Positions 7,827 through 15,330 of a stretch of 51,256 nt of DNA are shown here, in pieces. Location of the stretch: assembly GCA_964402955.1 (NCBI GenBank), contig CAYOEZ010000006.1:1-51256 (forward strand), given 5' to 3'. The stretch is from CAYOEZ01 sp964402955 (lineage in GTDB: Bacteria; Chloroflexota; DTOL01; DAOUCN01). Numbering within the stretch: the stretch's first letter is position 1; every line of letters starts with the position of its first letter. The position numbers and the translations under genes were made by a program. The notes beneath the pieces were generated by a model that was given only the letters and a program-made list of their open reading frames with translations, searched no databases and had not been told where the DNA came from.

Positions 7827-7991
7827 ATGCCCGAACAGGCGACAATCGAACCGGAAGATATTGAAGACATCGTGGCCGTTCTCAAAGAGACCAATGGGCC
7901 TTTGCCCCTGGACACGCTTGTTGAGCGCTATGTGGCGCGTCTCAAGGATCGTGTGATCGAAAAGACAGAGGCAGCCGGCACAGCCGCATAG
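7827..7991 (+). CDS. Small acidic protein of unknown function (54 aa)
   Basis: A 54-codon gene with an excellent AAAGGAGGG site 10 bases before its ATG and a good promoter just upstream, so it is probably real. The product is rich in acidic residues and predicted helix (EDIEDIVAVLKE, then LDTLVERYVARLKDRVIEK), with a helix-turn-helix-like spacing around NGPLPLDTL. I do not recognise a named family. It ends 42 bp before the next gene and reads in the same direction, so the two probably form one operon and may work together. It could alternatively be the shortened N-terminus of a longer ancestral protein. Confidence 0.7.
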   Translation: MPEQATIEPEDIEDIVAVLKETNGPLPLDTLVERYVARLKDRVIEKTEAAGTAA

Positions 7992-8033
7992 ACGCCGAAT
8001 ACCGTTTTGCCATTTCAGGAGGGTGTTGTCAGC

Positions 8034-9779
8034 GTGACTCAGGACGGAAAGCCCACCTTTGTGGGTAGCCAGGAAGACATTGATCTGGCAGGAAGCGTGT
8101 TTGACCTGATGCTCCTGCAGGGGCGATCTTTCAGCAGCGATCACCCCATCCGCCAGTCGCTGCAGCAATTGGGCGCGTTCCTCGTTGAGCGCGGTTTGCA
8201 CACCGACAGTTCGGATGTTGAGCAGGTGCTCGATGCCGTGCTCAAGAAAAACTCGCAGGTCTTCTATCGTGAAGAACTTGAGGGTGTTGTTTACTATACG
8301 ACGACGCGGAAGGGCAGCCATACGCCCAGTGTGCGGATACGCTCCACGGCACTGCCCACCATCACCGACCGGCACATGGGCCGCTCAGGGCCGGTGGGGA
8401 GCAATCCGCTCCCGCCCCAAAGGGTGGTGACCAGGAAGCCCGAGTTCGTGCGGCGTGATTCCGTGCTGACCAGCGAGCTGCAGAGCCTGATCAAAACGAG
8501 CGCGGCTGCGCTACAGGCCAAAAATGTGCCCGTCTTCAAAGAAACGGCGCGCCATGGCCCTGCTGCGCTCACACCTCCGTCTCCACCACCGCCTGCGCCA
8601 GTCAAGCGTGTGCCGCAAGTCGAGACGCTGCAGGGCCTCCTTATTAACATGTCAAAGAGCCCGGCTGACATTGCCGCCAAGAATCGCGATTTCTTCACCA
8701 CCCTCATCCGTGAGCGGTTGGTGGGTGATGGACGTTTTGTCTCTTTTGGCAATCAGTGGACGCTCGCAGAGAAGATAACCACACTCGCCAAGGGCGAGTT
8801 GCGCCAGGTACGTGAATACATCGAGTCCAGCGGCGGCCCGGAGACAGACGAAAGTCTGTGCAGCAATGTCTTTCGCAGAGATATCGAGAAGGACCCTGCT
8901 TTCTGCTTCTCTCTGAACTACCAACTGGCAGCCGAGAAGAAGGTCTTTGAGTTTGTCGGCACAGCCAACCAGAACCTGTGGTGGCTCGCCGGCACATCGT
9001 CGTCGCGCATCGTGCGTGCTCCGCTCAAGCCGGCAGAAGTTGGGCAGGACCTCAAGTATCTGGAAGATGAGCCTGTTGTCACCAAGCTGCCCAACCACAA
9101 GTGGGTTCATACACTCACGTTCTATGAGTGGGAAAATGGCGTTCTGCCCTATTCGCCCGAAGCCAAGATCTTGTTGCCGGCGGCGCTGCTCAAAGAGCAG
9201 AAGATTGCGCAATTGCGCGTCGAAGCGCCTCAGTTCGAGACATCTGCCTATGTCGAGTTGCACTACCCCACCGGTAACCGCGGCGGGTGGATCGAAGGCC
9301 TCGGCGAAATCCTGGCAGTCTTTGTCAGCGGCGCCAAGCTCACCATTGCACGCAACCCGGAAAAGGCCGACACGTTCTCTGTCACCTTTGAGTCCAAGCC
9401 GGTCCAGGAGACCAATGTCCTTCTGTATGACGGCAAGCGTCAGCGTTTCATGTTCCAGCCGTTGCCGCTGAGTTATCAGATCGATGCGTCCTACCTCCTT
9501 GATCGCCAGCGCTATGTGAGCTTGAAGGACGTCCGCCGTTTGGAGGAGGCCAGTCGCCGCAAGGGCGATGCTGTGATCATCTTTGCCTTTGAAAAAGTGG
9601 GCGCCAAGACCACGCGTGAAGAGAAGACCGTCTACCGTGCACGGCTGGAAGAGCTTCTGCCGATTATCAACATTGAAAAGCCATTCTCCAATGCATCACT
9701 GTTGCGCTTCTTTACTACGCACCCGCACTACCAGAAAGATGAGACGGAGGAAGGGTACTGGGTTCACATCCCTGACTGA
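8034..9779 (+). CDS. Large protein of unknown function (581 aa)
   Basis: The product is unrecognised. GTG 8034 is chosen because AGGAGGG sits 10 bases upstream; an in-frame TTG at 8007 lacks a site. Residues 10-90 look like a compact helical domain of winged-helix type, with two helices and a QVFYREELEGVVYYT hairpin. Residues 140-195 are a low-complexity proline-rich linker (PPSPPPPAPVKR). Residues 200 to the end are a long mixed alpha/beta region that again starts with a winged-helix-like segment (RLVGDGRFVSFGNQWTLAEK). There is no signal peptide or membrane segment. Context (the small protein before it, then DUF151 and DnaB) hints at nucleic-acid work, but this is inference only. Confidence 0.85.
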   Translation: MTQDGKPTFVGSQEDIDLAGSVFDLMLLQGRSFSSDHPIRQSLQQLGAFLVERGLHTDSSDVEQVLDAVLKKNSQVFYREELEGVVYYTTTRKGSHTPSVRIRSTALPTITDRHMGRSGPVGSNPLPPQRVVTRKPEFVRRDSVLTSELQSLIKTSAAALQAKNVPVFKETARHGPAALTPPSPPPPAPVKRVPQVETLQGLLINMSKSPADIAAKNRDFFTTLIRERLVGDGRFVSFGNQWTLAEKITTLAKGELRQVREYIESSGGPETDESLCSNVFRRDIEKDPAFCFSLNYQLAAEKKVFEFVGTANQNLWWLAGTSSSRIVRAPLKPAEVGQDLKYLEDEPVVTKLPNHKWVHTLTFYEWENGVLPYSPEAKILLPAALLKEQKIAQLRVEAPQFETSAYVELHYPTGNRGGWIEGLGEILAVFVSGAKLTIARNPEKADTFSVTFESKPVQETNVLLYDGKRQRFMFQPLPLSYQIDASYLLDRQRYVSLKDVRRLEEASRRKGDAVIIFAFEKVGAKTTREEKTVYRARLEELLPIINIEKPFSNASLLRFFTTHPHYQKDETEEGYWVHIPD

Positions 9780-9828
9780 GCATCAGGCGCGCCATCTATG
9801 TCCTTGGGGCAGGGAAGGAGCACCGGCC

Positions 9829-10344
9829 ATGGTTGAGATGTTTGTCGAAAGTGTGCGTGTCAGCGCGACTGGCATGCAGCGTGTCGTTGTTCTGAAGGAA
9901 AAAGAGAGCGAACGATACTTGTTGATTTGGGTCGGCACACCTGAAGCCGGAGCCATTGCTCTTTCCATGCAGGGCGTTCCTGTGGCACGGCCCATGACCC
10001 ATGATCTGCTGCGCAATGTGATCGAAGCGATGGGGGGCAAGGTGCGCCGCATTCTCGTCAATGATCTGGTTGACAACACCTTTTTCGCCCGCATTATTGT
10101 CGATGTCGATGGCAAAGCTGTGGAGATAGATGCTCGACCAAGCGACGCCATCGCCCTGGCGCTGCGTACCAAATCATCGATCTTTGTCGAAGAACGGGTT
10201 CTCGACGAGGCTGGGATTTCGGCCAGCAGCAATGATAAGGGTAACGACGAAGAAGATCTTTCCGTCTTCCGCGACTTCATCAACTCCCTGGGTGAGGACG
10301 AATCCTCATCGTCCGACCCTGGTGGAAAGCGATCTGCCAGCTAA
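9829..10344 (+). CDS. DUF151 / bifunctional nuclease family protein
   Basis: A 171-residue protein of the DUF151 family. The core runs from VEMFVESVRVS through RYLLIWVGTPEAGAIAL to the hallmark DARPSDAIALALRTKSSIFV. Family members form oligomers of a beta-rich fold, and some have reported DNase and RNase activity; the physiological role in bacteria is unclear. A C-terminal acidic serine-rich tail (about 135-171) extends beyond the domain, where UVR-like motifs occur in some relatives. The ATG at 9829 follows GGAAGGAG. It lies 49 bp after the unknown 581-residue gene and 77 bp before dnaB, in the same direction. Confidence 0.9.
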   Translation: MVEMFVESVRVSATGMQRVVVLKEKESERYLLIWVGTPEAGAIALSMQGVPVARPMTHDLLRNVIEAMGGKVRRILVNDLVDNTFFARIIVDVDGKAVEIDARPSDAIALALRTKSSIFVEERVLDEAGISASSNDKGNDEEDLSVFRDFINSLGEDESSSSDPGGKRSAS

Positions 10345-10421
10345 GTATGATGTTCGATGTGGAGTGCAGCGCCTTGCGGTGTTGCACTCCACCCCACGTT
10401 TTGCGCAATACTGGATAAACC

Positions 10422-11735
10422 ATGCCTGTTGAAAAACTCCCTCCCCAGAGCATCGAAGCCGAAGAGGCTGTTCTGGGCTCGATCCTGATTGACCGCGACG
10501 CCATCGTCAAGGTCGCCCCTGTCCTCAAGCCCGAAGACTTCTACCGTGAGAAAAACGGGTGGATTTATAAGGCGGTGCTCGACCTCTATGATCGACATGA
10601 GCCCGCCGATTTCGTTACCCTCTGCGATGAGCTAGAGCGGCGCTCACAACTGGAAGAGGTCGGCGGCCGCGAATATATGACGTCGCTCCTCAATACCGTG
10701 CCCACGGCTGTGCACGCGGAGTACTATGCCCAGATCGTGGAGCGTTGTGGCACCTTGCGCCGCCTGATCAACGCTGCCGGACAGATTGCTGGCATCGGCT
10801 ACCAGGATGGCATCGAGGCCGATGCAGCCATTGACCAGTCTGAACAACTGCTCTTCCGGGTTGCTGAGCGGCGGCAAACCAAAGACTTCATCGGCTTGAA
10901 AGAGGCGATGCATGCCTATGGCAACGAGCTTGACGCTCTCTACAACCAGAAGGGACACGTTGTTGGCGTGCCGACAGGGTACGCCGATCTGGATCAGATT
11001 CTGGGGGGCTTGCGCAAGTCGGACCTGATCATTCTGGCGGCCCGTCCCAGCGCCGGCAAGACCGCGCTGGGGCTTGCCATCGCCAGCCATGCCGCCAAGG
11101 CGAATGTGCCGGTTGGCATCTTTTCGCTCGAAATGTCGGTGGGGCAGCTTGTGCAGCGTCTTCTTGCGATGGAAGCGCATGTCGATACTCATCGCTTGAG
11201 CACCGGCTATTTCGGCGAGGATGACTGGCCGACGATTACGCAGGCGATGGCGGTCTTGTCTGAGATGCCCATCTTCATTGACGACAGCGCCAGCATCACG
11301 GTCATGGAACTGCGCTCCAAGGCTCGCCGCCTCAAGGCAGAGCAAAACGTGGGACTGATTGTCATCGACTACCTGCAATTGATGCAGGGGCGCGGCCTGG
11401 AAAACCGCGTGCAGGAAGTATCAGAGATCTCACGCTCCCTCAAGGGCATTGCCCGTGAGCTCAGCGTTCCCGTCCTGTGCATCTCACAGCTCTCGCGCGC
11501 CGTCGAATCGCGCACCAATCATATGCCGATTCTCTCTGACCTGCGTGAATCCGGCAGCATCGAGCAAGACGCCGATGTGGTGATCTTTATCCACCGCGAC
11601 AAGATGTACAACGACCAGAGCGCCAAAGGCGACATCGCCGATGTGCGCGTGGCCAAGCACCGCAATGGCCCGGTCGATACTATTCACTTGCGCTTCGTCC
11701 CGGAATATACTGAGTTCACCGATCTCGCCTACTGA
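10422..11735 (+). CDS. dnaB: Replicative DNA helicase DnaB
   Basis: 437 residues, a typical length for the hexameric 5'-3' replicative helicase. The N-terminal helical collar domain (PPQSIEAEEAVLGSIL) is followed by the linker and the RecA-like motor. The motor has Walker A (ARPSAGKTAL, about 207-216), the H1a/Walker B region (LIVIDYLQLMQG), the DnaB motifs around ISQLSRAVESR and RESGSIEQDADVV, and the C-terminal RVAKHRNGP. It unwinds DNA ahead of the fork and recruits primase. ATG 10422 matches the family start. The next gene encodes a DnaD-like protein, a likely helicase-loading partner. No intein is present. Confidence 0.97.
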   Translation: MPVEKLPPQSIEAEEAVLGSILIDRDAIVKVAPVLKPEDFYREKNGWIYKAVLDLYDRHEPADFVTLCDELERRSQLEEVGGREYMTSLLNTVPTAVHAEYYAQIVERCGTLRRLINAAGQIAGIGYQDGIEADAAIDQSEQLLFRVAERRQTKDFIGLKEAMHAYGNELDALYNQKGHVVGVPTGYADLDQILGGLRKSDLIILAARPSAGKTALGLAIASHAAKANVPVGIFSLEMSVGQLVQRLLAMEAHVDTHRLSTGYFGEDDWPTITQAMAVLSEMPIFIDDSASITVMELRSKARRLKAEQNVGLIVIDYLQLMQGRGLENRVQEVSEISRSLKGIARELSVPVLCISQLSRAVESRTNHMPILSDLRESGSIEQDADVVIFIHRDKMYNDQSAKGDIADVRVAKHRNGPVDTIHLRFVPEYTEFTDLAY

Positions 11736-11749
11736 ATCGTATGGAACCA

Positions 11750-11808
11750 CACAGGCACGGAGCACACGGAGATCCCGCGCCACGGTCTCCGTGTGCTCCG
11801 TGCCTGTG
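11750..11808. repeat. Perfect 23 bp inverted repeat between dnaB and the dnaD-like gene
   Basis: Arms 11750-11772 and 11786-11808 are perfect complements around a 13-base loop. The arm is built on the unit GGCACGGAGCACACGGAG. The same word type recurs at 24338-24457, so this is a dispersed palindromic repeat. It may also terminate or attenuate transcription into the following gene. Confidence 0.85.
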
Positions 11809-11827
11809 CGGTCAAATGGGGTAGTGA

Positions 11828-12439
11828 ATGGATGACTTTCACGGCTTTCCCGCGGGCGAATTGCGCACGACGCCGCTTCCTGACGTTTTCTTCAGCCATG
11901 TTCTGCCGTCGATCACTGATAGCGCTGAGCTGAAGGTGACGCTGCACGTCTTCTGGCTGTGTCATCGCCGCCAGGGGCGATGGCGCGCGGTCGCGCGCGC
12001 TGAGTTGTTGGCCGATGCGACCTTGCGCCGCAGCCTGGGCGGGGAAGGCTGGCAGGCAGCGGTCGAGCGTGGTTTGGACGCGGCTCTGAGGCGGGAGACG
12101 CTCCTGGAGTTTCGTTTGGAAACAGAGCTGCACTATGCACCCAACACGGCGACCAACCGTGCCCTTTTGCTGGCGCGCCGGCCGGGAGACGCTCCGGCGC
12201 GCCGTACGGTCAAACCGTTGGCCGCGGCGGCGGATCCTGTTTCGCCGGCGCGCTCACTCTATGAGCACTATATTGGCCTAGTCACACCTATCGTGGCGCA
12301 AGAACTGGCTGAGGCGGAGAAGAGCTACCCGGCCGAATGGCTGAGCGATGCTTTTGCTGAGGCAGCGCAGCGCGGTAAGCGCAACTGGAACTATGTGCAC
12401 GCTATCCTGCGCGGCTGGGCCAGCGGGGGACGTCGCTAG
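11828..12439 (+). CDS. DnaD-domain protein, probable primosome/helicase-loading component
   Basis: 203 residues. The C-terminal third fits the DnaD/DnaB-like helicase-loader domain: YEHYIGLVTPIVAQEL, then a middle helix ending YPAEWLSDAFAEA, then the diagnostic KRNWNYVHAILRGW. This pattern (nk-sW-Yi-IL-W) marks the ssDNA/helicase-contacting end of Gram-positive DnaD proteins. The N-terminal part contains a helical wHTH-like segment (LKVTLHVFWLCHRRQGRWRAV). Placement right after dnaB supports a role in loading the helicase. No DnaC/DnaI ATPase follows. The ribosome site is weak (GGGG). The family call is from motif recognition; the exact partner is inferred. Confidence 0.75.
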   Translation: MDDFHGFPAGELRTTPLPDVFFSHVLPSITDSAELKVTLHVFWLCHRRQGRWRAVARAELLADATLRRSLGGEGWQAAVERGLDAALRRETLLEFRLETELHYAPNTATNRALLLARRPGDAPARRTVKPLAAAADPVSPARSLYEHYIGLVTPIVAQELAEAEKSYPAEWLSDAFAEAAQRGKRNWNYVHAILRGWASGGRR

Positions 12440-12464
12440 TTTGCTGCTCACGAACAACTATTTA

Positions 12465-13427
12465 TTAGCCGCCGATCTGGGTCATGGTGCGCGTGTGGGG
12501 GCTTTGCCCTTCGTCGAGGTGGTGGTGCTCAGGTTTGTTGGCCACCGCTTGCATGATCAGCGCGGCCAGTTCGCCGGGGGCTGCTGCATTGCGCACGGCA
12601 GCGCGCAGATCCACCTCACCGTCATCGAGCAGGCAGGGACGCAGCTTACCATCGGCTGTCAGGCGCAGGCGGTTGCAGCCGCTGCAGAAGTGATCGGTGA
12701 CGGGGCTGATGATGGCGATCGTACCTATGGCGCCGGGCAGCTTGTACATGCGCGCCGGCCCAAAGCCAGTGATCGAGCTATCGGGTGTCAATCCGGGCAG
12801 TCTGGCCCGAATCTCGGCGGCGCTGACGAGCAATGAGTCTGCCGCCTGCCCAATGGGCATCACTTCGATAAAGCGCACGTTCCACCCGTCGCTCACCGTC
12901 AGGGCCGCGAAATCGCCGATCTCATCGTCGTTGACCCCGCGCATGACGACAGCGTTGATCTTGACCGGCGTCAGCCCGGCTCGCCCGGCGGCGTCGATGC
13001 CCTTTAGCACGCGCTCCAGGCCGGCGACGCCTGTGATGCGCGCAAATCGCTCGGGGCGCAGCGTGTCGAGGCTGATGTTGACACGCTTGAGACCGGCTGC
13101 GGCCAACTGTGGGGCAAGCGCCTCCAGGTGCATGGCATTGGTCGTCAACGAAATGTCACTGATGCCCGGAATGGTGGCCATCAGGCCGACCAGCTCGACG
13201 ATGCCGTGGCGCAGCAGCGGCTCGCCGCCTGTCAGGCGCACCTTGCGAATGCCAAGCAACGCCGCCGCACGAACAATGGCGGCGATTTCGCTGTTGGTCA
13301 AGATGTCGCGCAGGGGCGAGGGGATCGGTACGGTCAGCGGCCGGCAATACTGGCAGCGCAGATCGCACTGATCGGTGACCGACACCCGCAAATAGTCTAT
13401 CGAGCGGCCAAAGCCATCAACAAGCAT
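12465..13427 (-). CDS. moaA: GTP 3',8-cyclase MoaA (molybdopterin synthesis)
   Basis: 320 residues. A radical-SAM enzyme that converts GTP to 3',8-cyclo-7,8-dihydro-GTP in the first step of molybdopterin synthesis. The N-terminal cluster is C21-x3-C25-x2-C28 (CDLRCQYC). The second, substrate-binding cluster is carried by CSGCNRLRL and the later Cys in RPCLL. The protein ends in the Gly-Gly (TQIGG) needed for activity in MoaA homologues. ATG 13427 (AGAGGT upstream) is preferred, since the frame extends 38 codons further without homology. It lies near an AOR operon that needs a pterin cofactor. Only MoaA of the core pathway is in this window. Confidence 0.96.
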   Translation of the reverse strand: MLVDGFGRSIDYLRVSVTDQCDLRCQYCRPLTVPIPSPLRDILTNSEIAAIVRAAALLGIRKVRLTGGEPLLRHGIVELVGLMATIPGISDISLTTNAMHLEALAPQLAAAGLKRVNISLDTLRPERFARITGVAGLERVLKGIDAAGRAGLTPVKINAVVMRGVNDDEIGDFAALTVSDGWNVRFIEVMPIGQAADSLLVSAAEIRARLPGLTPDSSITGFGPARMYKLPGAIGTIAIISPVTDHFCSGCNRLRLTADGKLRPCLLDDGEVDLRAAVRNAAAPGELAALIMQAVANKPEHHHLDEGQSPHTRTMTQIGG

Positions 13428-13504
13428 ATCTACCTCTGCCGGGACAAAAGACTCTGTGATAGAAAGCTCTGCGCTGACACGTTGTGTCGGAGCCTGTGCG
13501 GCAC

Positions 13505-13533
13505 ATTGTATCAGAAGTTCTAAACAATGTCCA
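13505..13533 (-). promoter_or_regulatory. Likely moaA promoter
   Basis: On the minus strand, TGGACA (13528-13533), 17 bp and TACAAT (13505-13510), about 80 bases before the moaA start. Confidence 0.55.
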
Positions 13534-13554
13534 GCGTCCACATTCTAAACAAAA

Positions 13555-13592
13555 AGAACGGGGATCCAGGCCATGTCCTGGATCCCCGTTCT
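13555..13592 (-). terminator. Terminator of the cytochrome gene
   Basis: A 16 bp perfect stem (13555-13570 with 13577-13592) and a 6-base loop, followed on the minus strand by a T run (plus-strand A tract 13551-13555, then TTTG). It separates the cytochrome gene from moaA. Confidence 0.85.
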
Positions 13593-13607
13593 CTTGTCGC
13601 GCAGGAG

Positions 13608-14303
13608 CTATGCCGAGCGGCGAGCGAACAACGTGACGCCGACGCCCAGAGCAACCAGTCCGATCCCACTGAGCACAATCAGGCCCAGGGGAAGCTGATC
13701 GCCCGTCTTGGGCAGGGCAGCCGGGGCAGCCAGTGTCGCTAGCCAGCTCGCAATGGCTGAGGCATCGGCATCCGTCACCTGGGTGGCGGCGAAGGATGGC
13801 ATGTTGGCTGCTGGCGTGCGTAGCTGCTTCATGACAGCAGCAGCGCTGACCGTGAGGCTCTTGTCGGTGAAGCGGGACTTCACGAAGGCAATGCCGTCAC
13901 CATGGCAGGCGGCGCAGCGCTTCTGGTTGAACAGAATCTTGCCCTGCGGGTCATTTGCCGCCGGGGTGTAGGCAACAGCCGTGAACGATGCAGGTGCTGT
14001 CAGGGTCTTCATGTACGCCAACATGTCTGCCAGGTCTTGGTCGCCGACCTGAGCGACCGTATACGAGGGCATATTGGCCCTGGGAGTGCGCGCTTGCTTC
14101 ACCCAATCAGCAGCGGTACGGGTGTCGCCGGCGCGTGGGCCAGCATACTTGCCCTCACCAAGAGCTCCGTGGCAGCTTTTGCAGTTCTTTGCATCCCACA
14201 GAGTCTTGCCCTTGACTGCGTCGTCCGCGGCCAGGGCGGTGCCGGCAACAATGACCAACAGCAATGCCAGCACAGTGCCGATCATCAGTGCTTTGCGCAA
14301 CAT
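13608..14303 (-). CDS. Exported diheme cytochrome c with LPXTG-type C-terminal anchor
   Basis: 231 residues. A signal peptide (residues 1-25, ending AGTALA) leads to two class I cytochrome c domains with CKSCH (41-45) and CAACH (130-134). Each is followed by a probable axial methionine in NMPS (M78, M168). The two domains are internal repeats (RTPRANMPSY, RTPAANMPSF). After the second domain comes LPKTG (197-201), a membrane helix and the basic tail ARRSA, the layout of a sortase sorting signal. It should be an extracytoplasmic electron carrier held at the envelope. No sortase gene is in view, so the tail may serve only as a membrane anchor. ATG 14303 follows AGGAGGAG. Confidence 0.92.
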   Translation of the reverse strand: MLRKALMIGTVLALLLVIVAGTALAADDAVKGKTLWDAKNCKSCHGALGEGKYAGPRAGDTRTAADWVKQARTPRANMPSYTVAQVGDQDLADMLAYMKTLTAPASFTAVAYTPAANDPQGKILFNQKRCAACHGDGIAFVKSRFTDKSLTVSAAAVMKQLRTPAANMPSFAATQVTDADASAIASWLATLAAPAALPKTGDQLPLGLIVLSGIGLVALGVGVTLFARRSA

Positions 14304-14400
14304 GTGTCTCCTCCTAGCATGAGAGGTCTGACCACACCAGCATCCCACGTCTCGCTGATGCGGGGAAGCACGGTCGCACCCGGGGGATAGAACACCATCC

Positions 14401-14429
14401 ATTATACGCGGCTTGTAGTAGCTTGTCAA
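14401..14429 (-). promoter_or_regulatory. Consensus promoter of the cytochrome gene
   Basis: On the minus strand a perfect TTGACA (14424-14429) and a perfect TATAAT (14401-14406) are separated by 17 bp, about 100 bases before the cytochrome start. This is the strongest promoter-like sequence in the window and suggests high constitutive expression. Confidence 0.85.
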
Positions 14430-14492
14430 TAGTTAACATTATATTCTGATAGCTGCATCTATATTGCGAAACGTGAGTTTGTAGACTAGCCA

Positions 14493-14771
14493 CTATTGGG
14501 GGCAAGCTGGCATGGCATTGCCCCCGGCGATCGGTGGAAAAATCCCGGCCTCATCCTTGTCTCGCAAGACGTAGCTATCGTCGCGGACAATGCCGTTAAC
14601 GAACATCATTTTGACCGTGTGGCGCGGGATACGCAGATGCTTCTCGACGACGTCGAGCATAGTCGTGCCCGGCGCAAGGGTCATCGAGAAGCCAATATCC
14701 GGCGCGCCATCGGCTACTGCTGGTTTGTAGACGCGCAGTGTCGCGTAGAGCCGCATCGTGATCTGGATCAC
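14493..14771 (-). CDS. MoaD/ThiS-like beta-grasp protein 3 (internal Gly-Gly)
   Basis: 92 residues of the ubiquitin-like MoaD/ThiS fold: an N-terminal strand MRLYATLRVYKP, PGTTMLDVVEKHLRIP, a VKMMFVNGIVRDDSYVL hairpin and GIFPPIAGG near the end. Sulfur carriers of this fold end in Gly-Gly, which is adenylated and then thiocarboxylated. Here GG is followed by eight more residues (NAMPACPQ), so it would have to be trimmed before activation, or the protein is not a sulfur carrier. The GTG start has CAGGAGT six bases upstream. It is the last gene of the AOR operon, two bases after the preceding paralogue. Confidence 0.85.
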   Translation of the reverse strand: MIQITMRLYATLRVYKPAVADGAPDIGFSMTLAPGTTMLDVVEKHLRIPRHTVKMMFVNGIVRDDSYVLRDKDEAGIFPPIAGGNAMPACPQ

Positions 14772-14773
14772 GT

Positions 14774-15055
14774 TTACTCCTGCCTGGGGAAATACTGACG
14801 ATACAGGAGAGCCATGTCCCGGCCGAAAACGCCGAGGCGGTCCCCATCCTTCACGCGGCGTGTGATTGCCGAGTACTGGTGGTTCAGGAACAGGTGTGCG
14901 ATTTGCGCAGGATCGATGCCCAGTCGCCGGATCACATCGCCGATCATATCCTCTGGTTGCAGTACTACCTCCACCCTACAATCGGCGGCGATAGGAACAA
15001 CGGGACCGAATGTGCGCATGTCGCCAAAGAGATGAACATCAATAGTGTCAGACAT
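14774..15055 (-). CDS. MoaD/ThiS-like beta-grasp protein 2 (no Gly-Gly)
   Basis: 93 residues with the same fold: IDVHLFGDMRTFG, PEDMIGDVIRRLGID, HLFLNHQYSA and DGDRLGVFGRDMALLYRQ. It resembles the first paralogue closely in the DGDRLGVF segment. The C-terminus runs on to YFPRQE and has no Gly-Gly, so it cannot act as a conventional sulfur carrier. The ATG at 15055 lies inside the stop region of the preceding gene (8 bp overlap), which points to translational coupling. A structural or regulatory partner role for AOR is possible; this is inference. Confidence 0.82.
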   Translation of the reverse strand: MSDTIDVHLFGDMRTFGPVVPIAADCRVEVVLQPEDMIGDVIRRLGIDPAQIAHLFLNHQYSAITRRVKDGDRLGVFGRDMALLYRQYFPRQE

Positions 15056-15308
15056 ATAGCATTCCCATATCCTTCGGGAAGACGCCGAGGCGGTCCCCAT
15101 CTCTGACTGGCATCTGGCGCGCGTTGTAGAAGTACGTACCGTTCACGAAGATATTGCTGACCGCGTGAATTGGCTCGACGCCGAGCCGCTCGAGTATCTT
15201 CTGAACTGTGTCACCACTCTGCCAGGGTACCCAGGCGATTGAGTCGGCGTCCACAGCCTTGTTCTCTGCGAACTGTCGCAGACGTCCAAAAAGATGGACT
15301 TCGACCAT
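15048..15308 (-). CDS. MoaD/ThiS-like beta-grasp protein 1 (no Gly-Gly)
   Basis: 86 residues, the first of three tandem ubiquitin-like proteins. It shows the strand VEVHLFGRLRQFAE, the helix SGDTVQKILERLGVEP, NIFVNGTYFYNAR and DGDRLGVFPKDMGMLYV at the end. The final GG of MoaD/ThiS is replaced by MLYV. ATG 15308 is chosen by the family start and because it sits 22 bp after the decarboxylase-like gene. Its stop overlaps the next start. It shares more sequence with paralogue 2 than with paralogue 3, so paralogues 1 and 2 probably arose by a local duplication. Confidence 0.82.
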   Translation of the reverse strand: MVEVHLFGRLRQFAENKAVDADSIAWVPWQSGDTVQKILERLGVEPIHAVSNIFVNGTYFYNARQMPVRDGDRLGVFPKDMGMLYV

Positions 15309-15330
15309 TCCTGCTCCAATGGCATCATAT

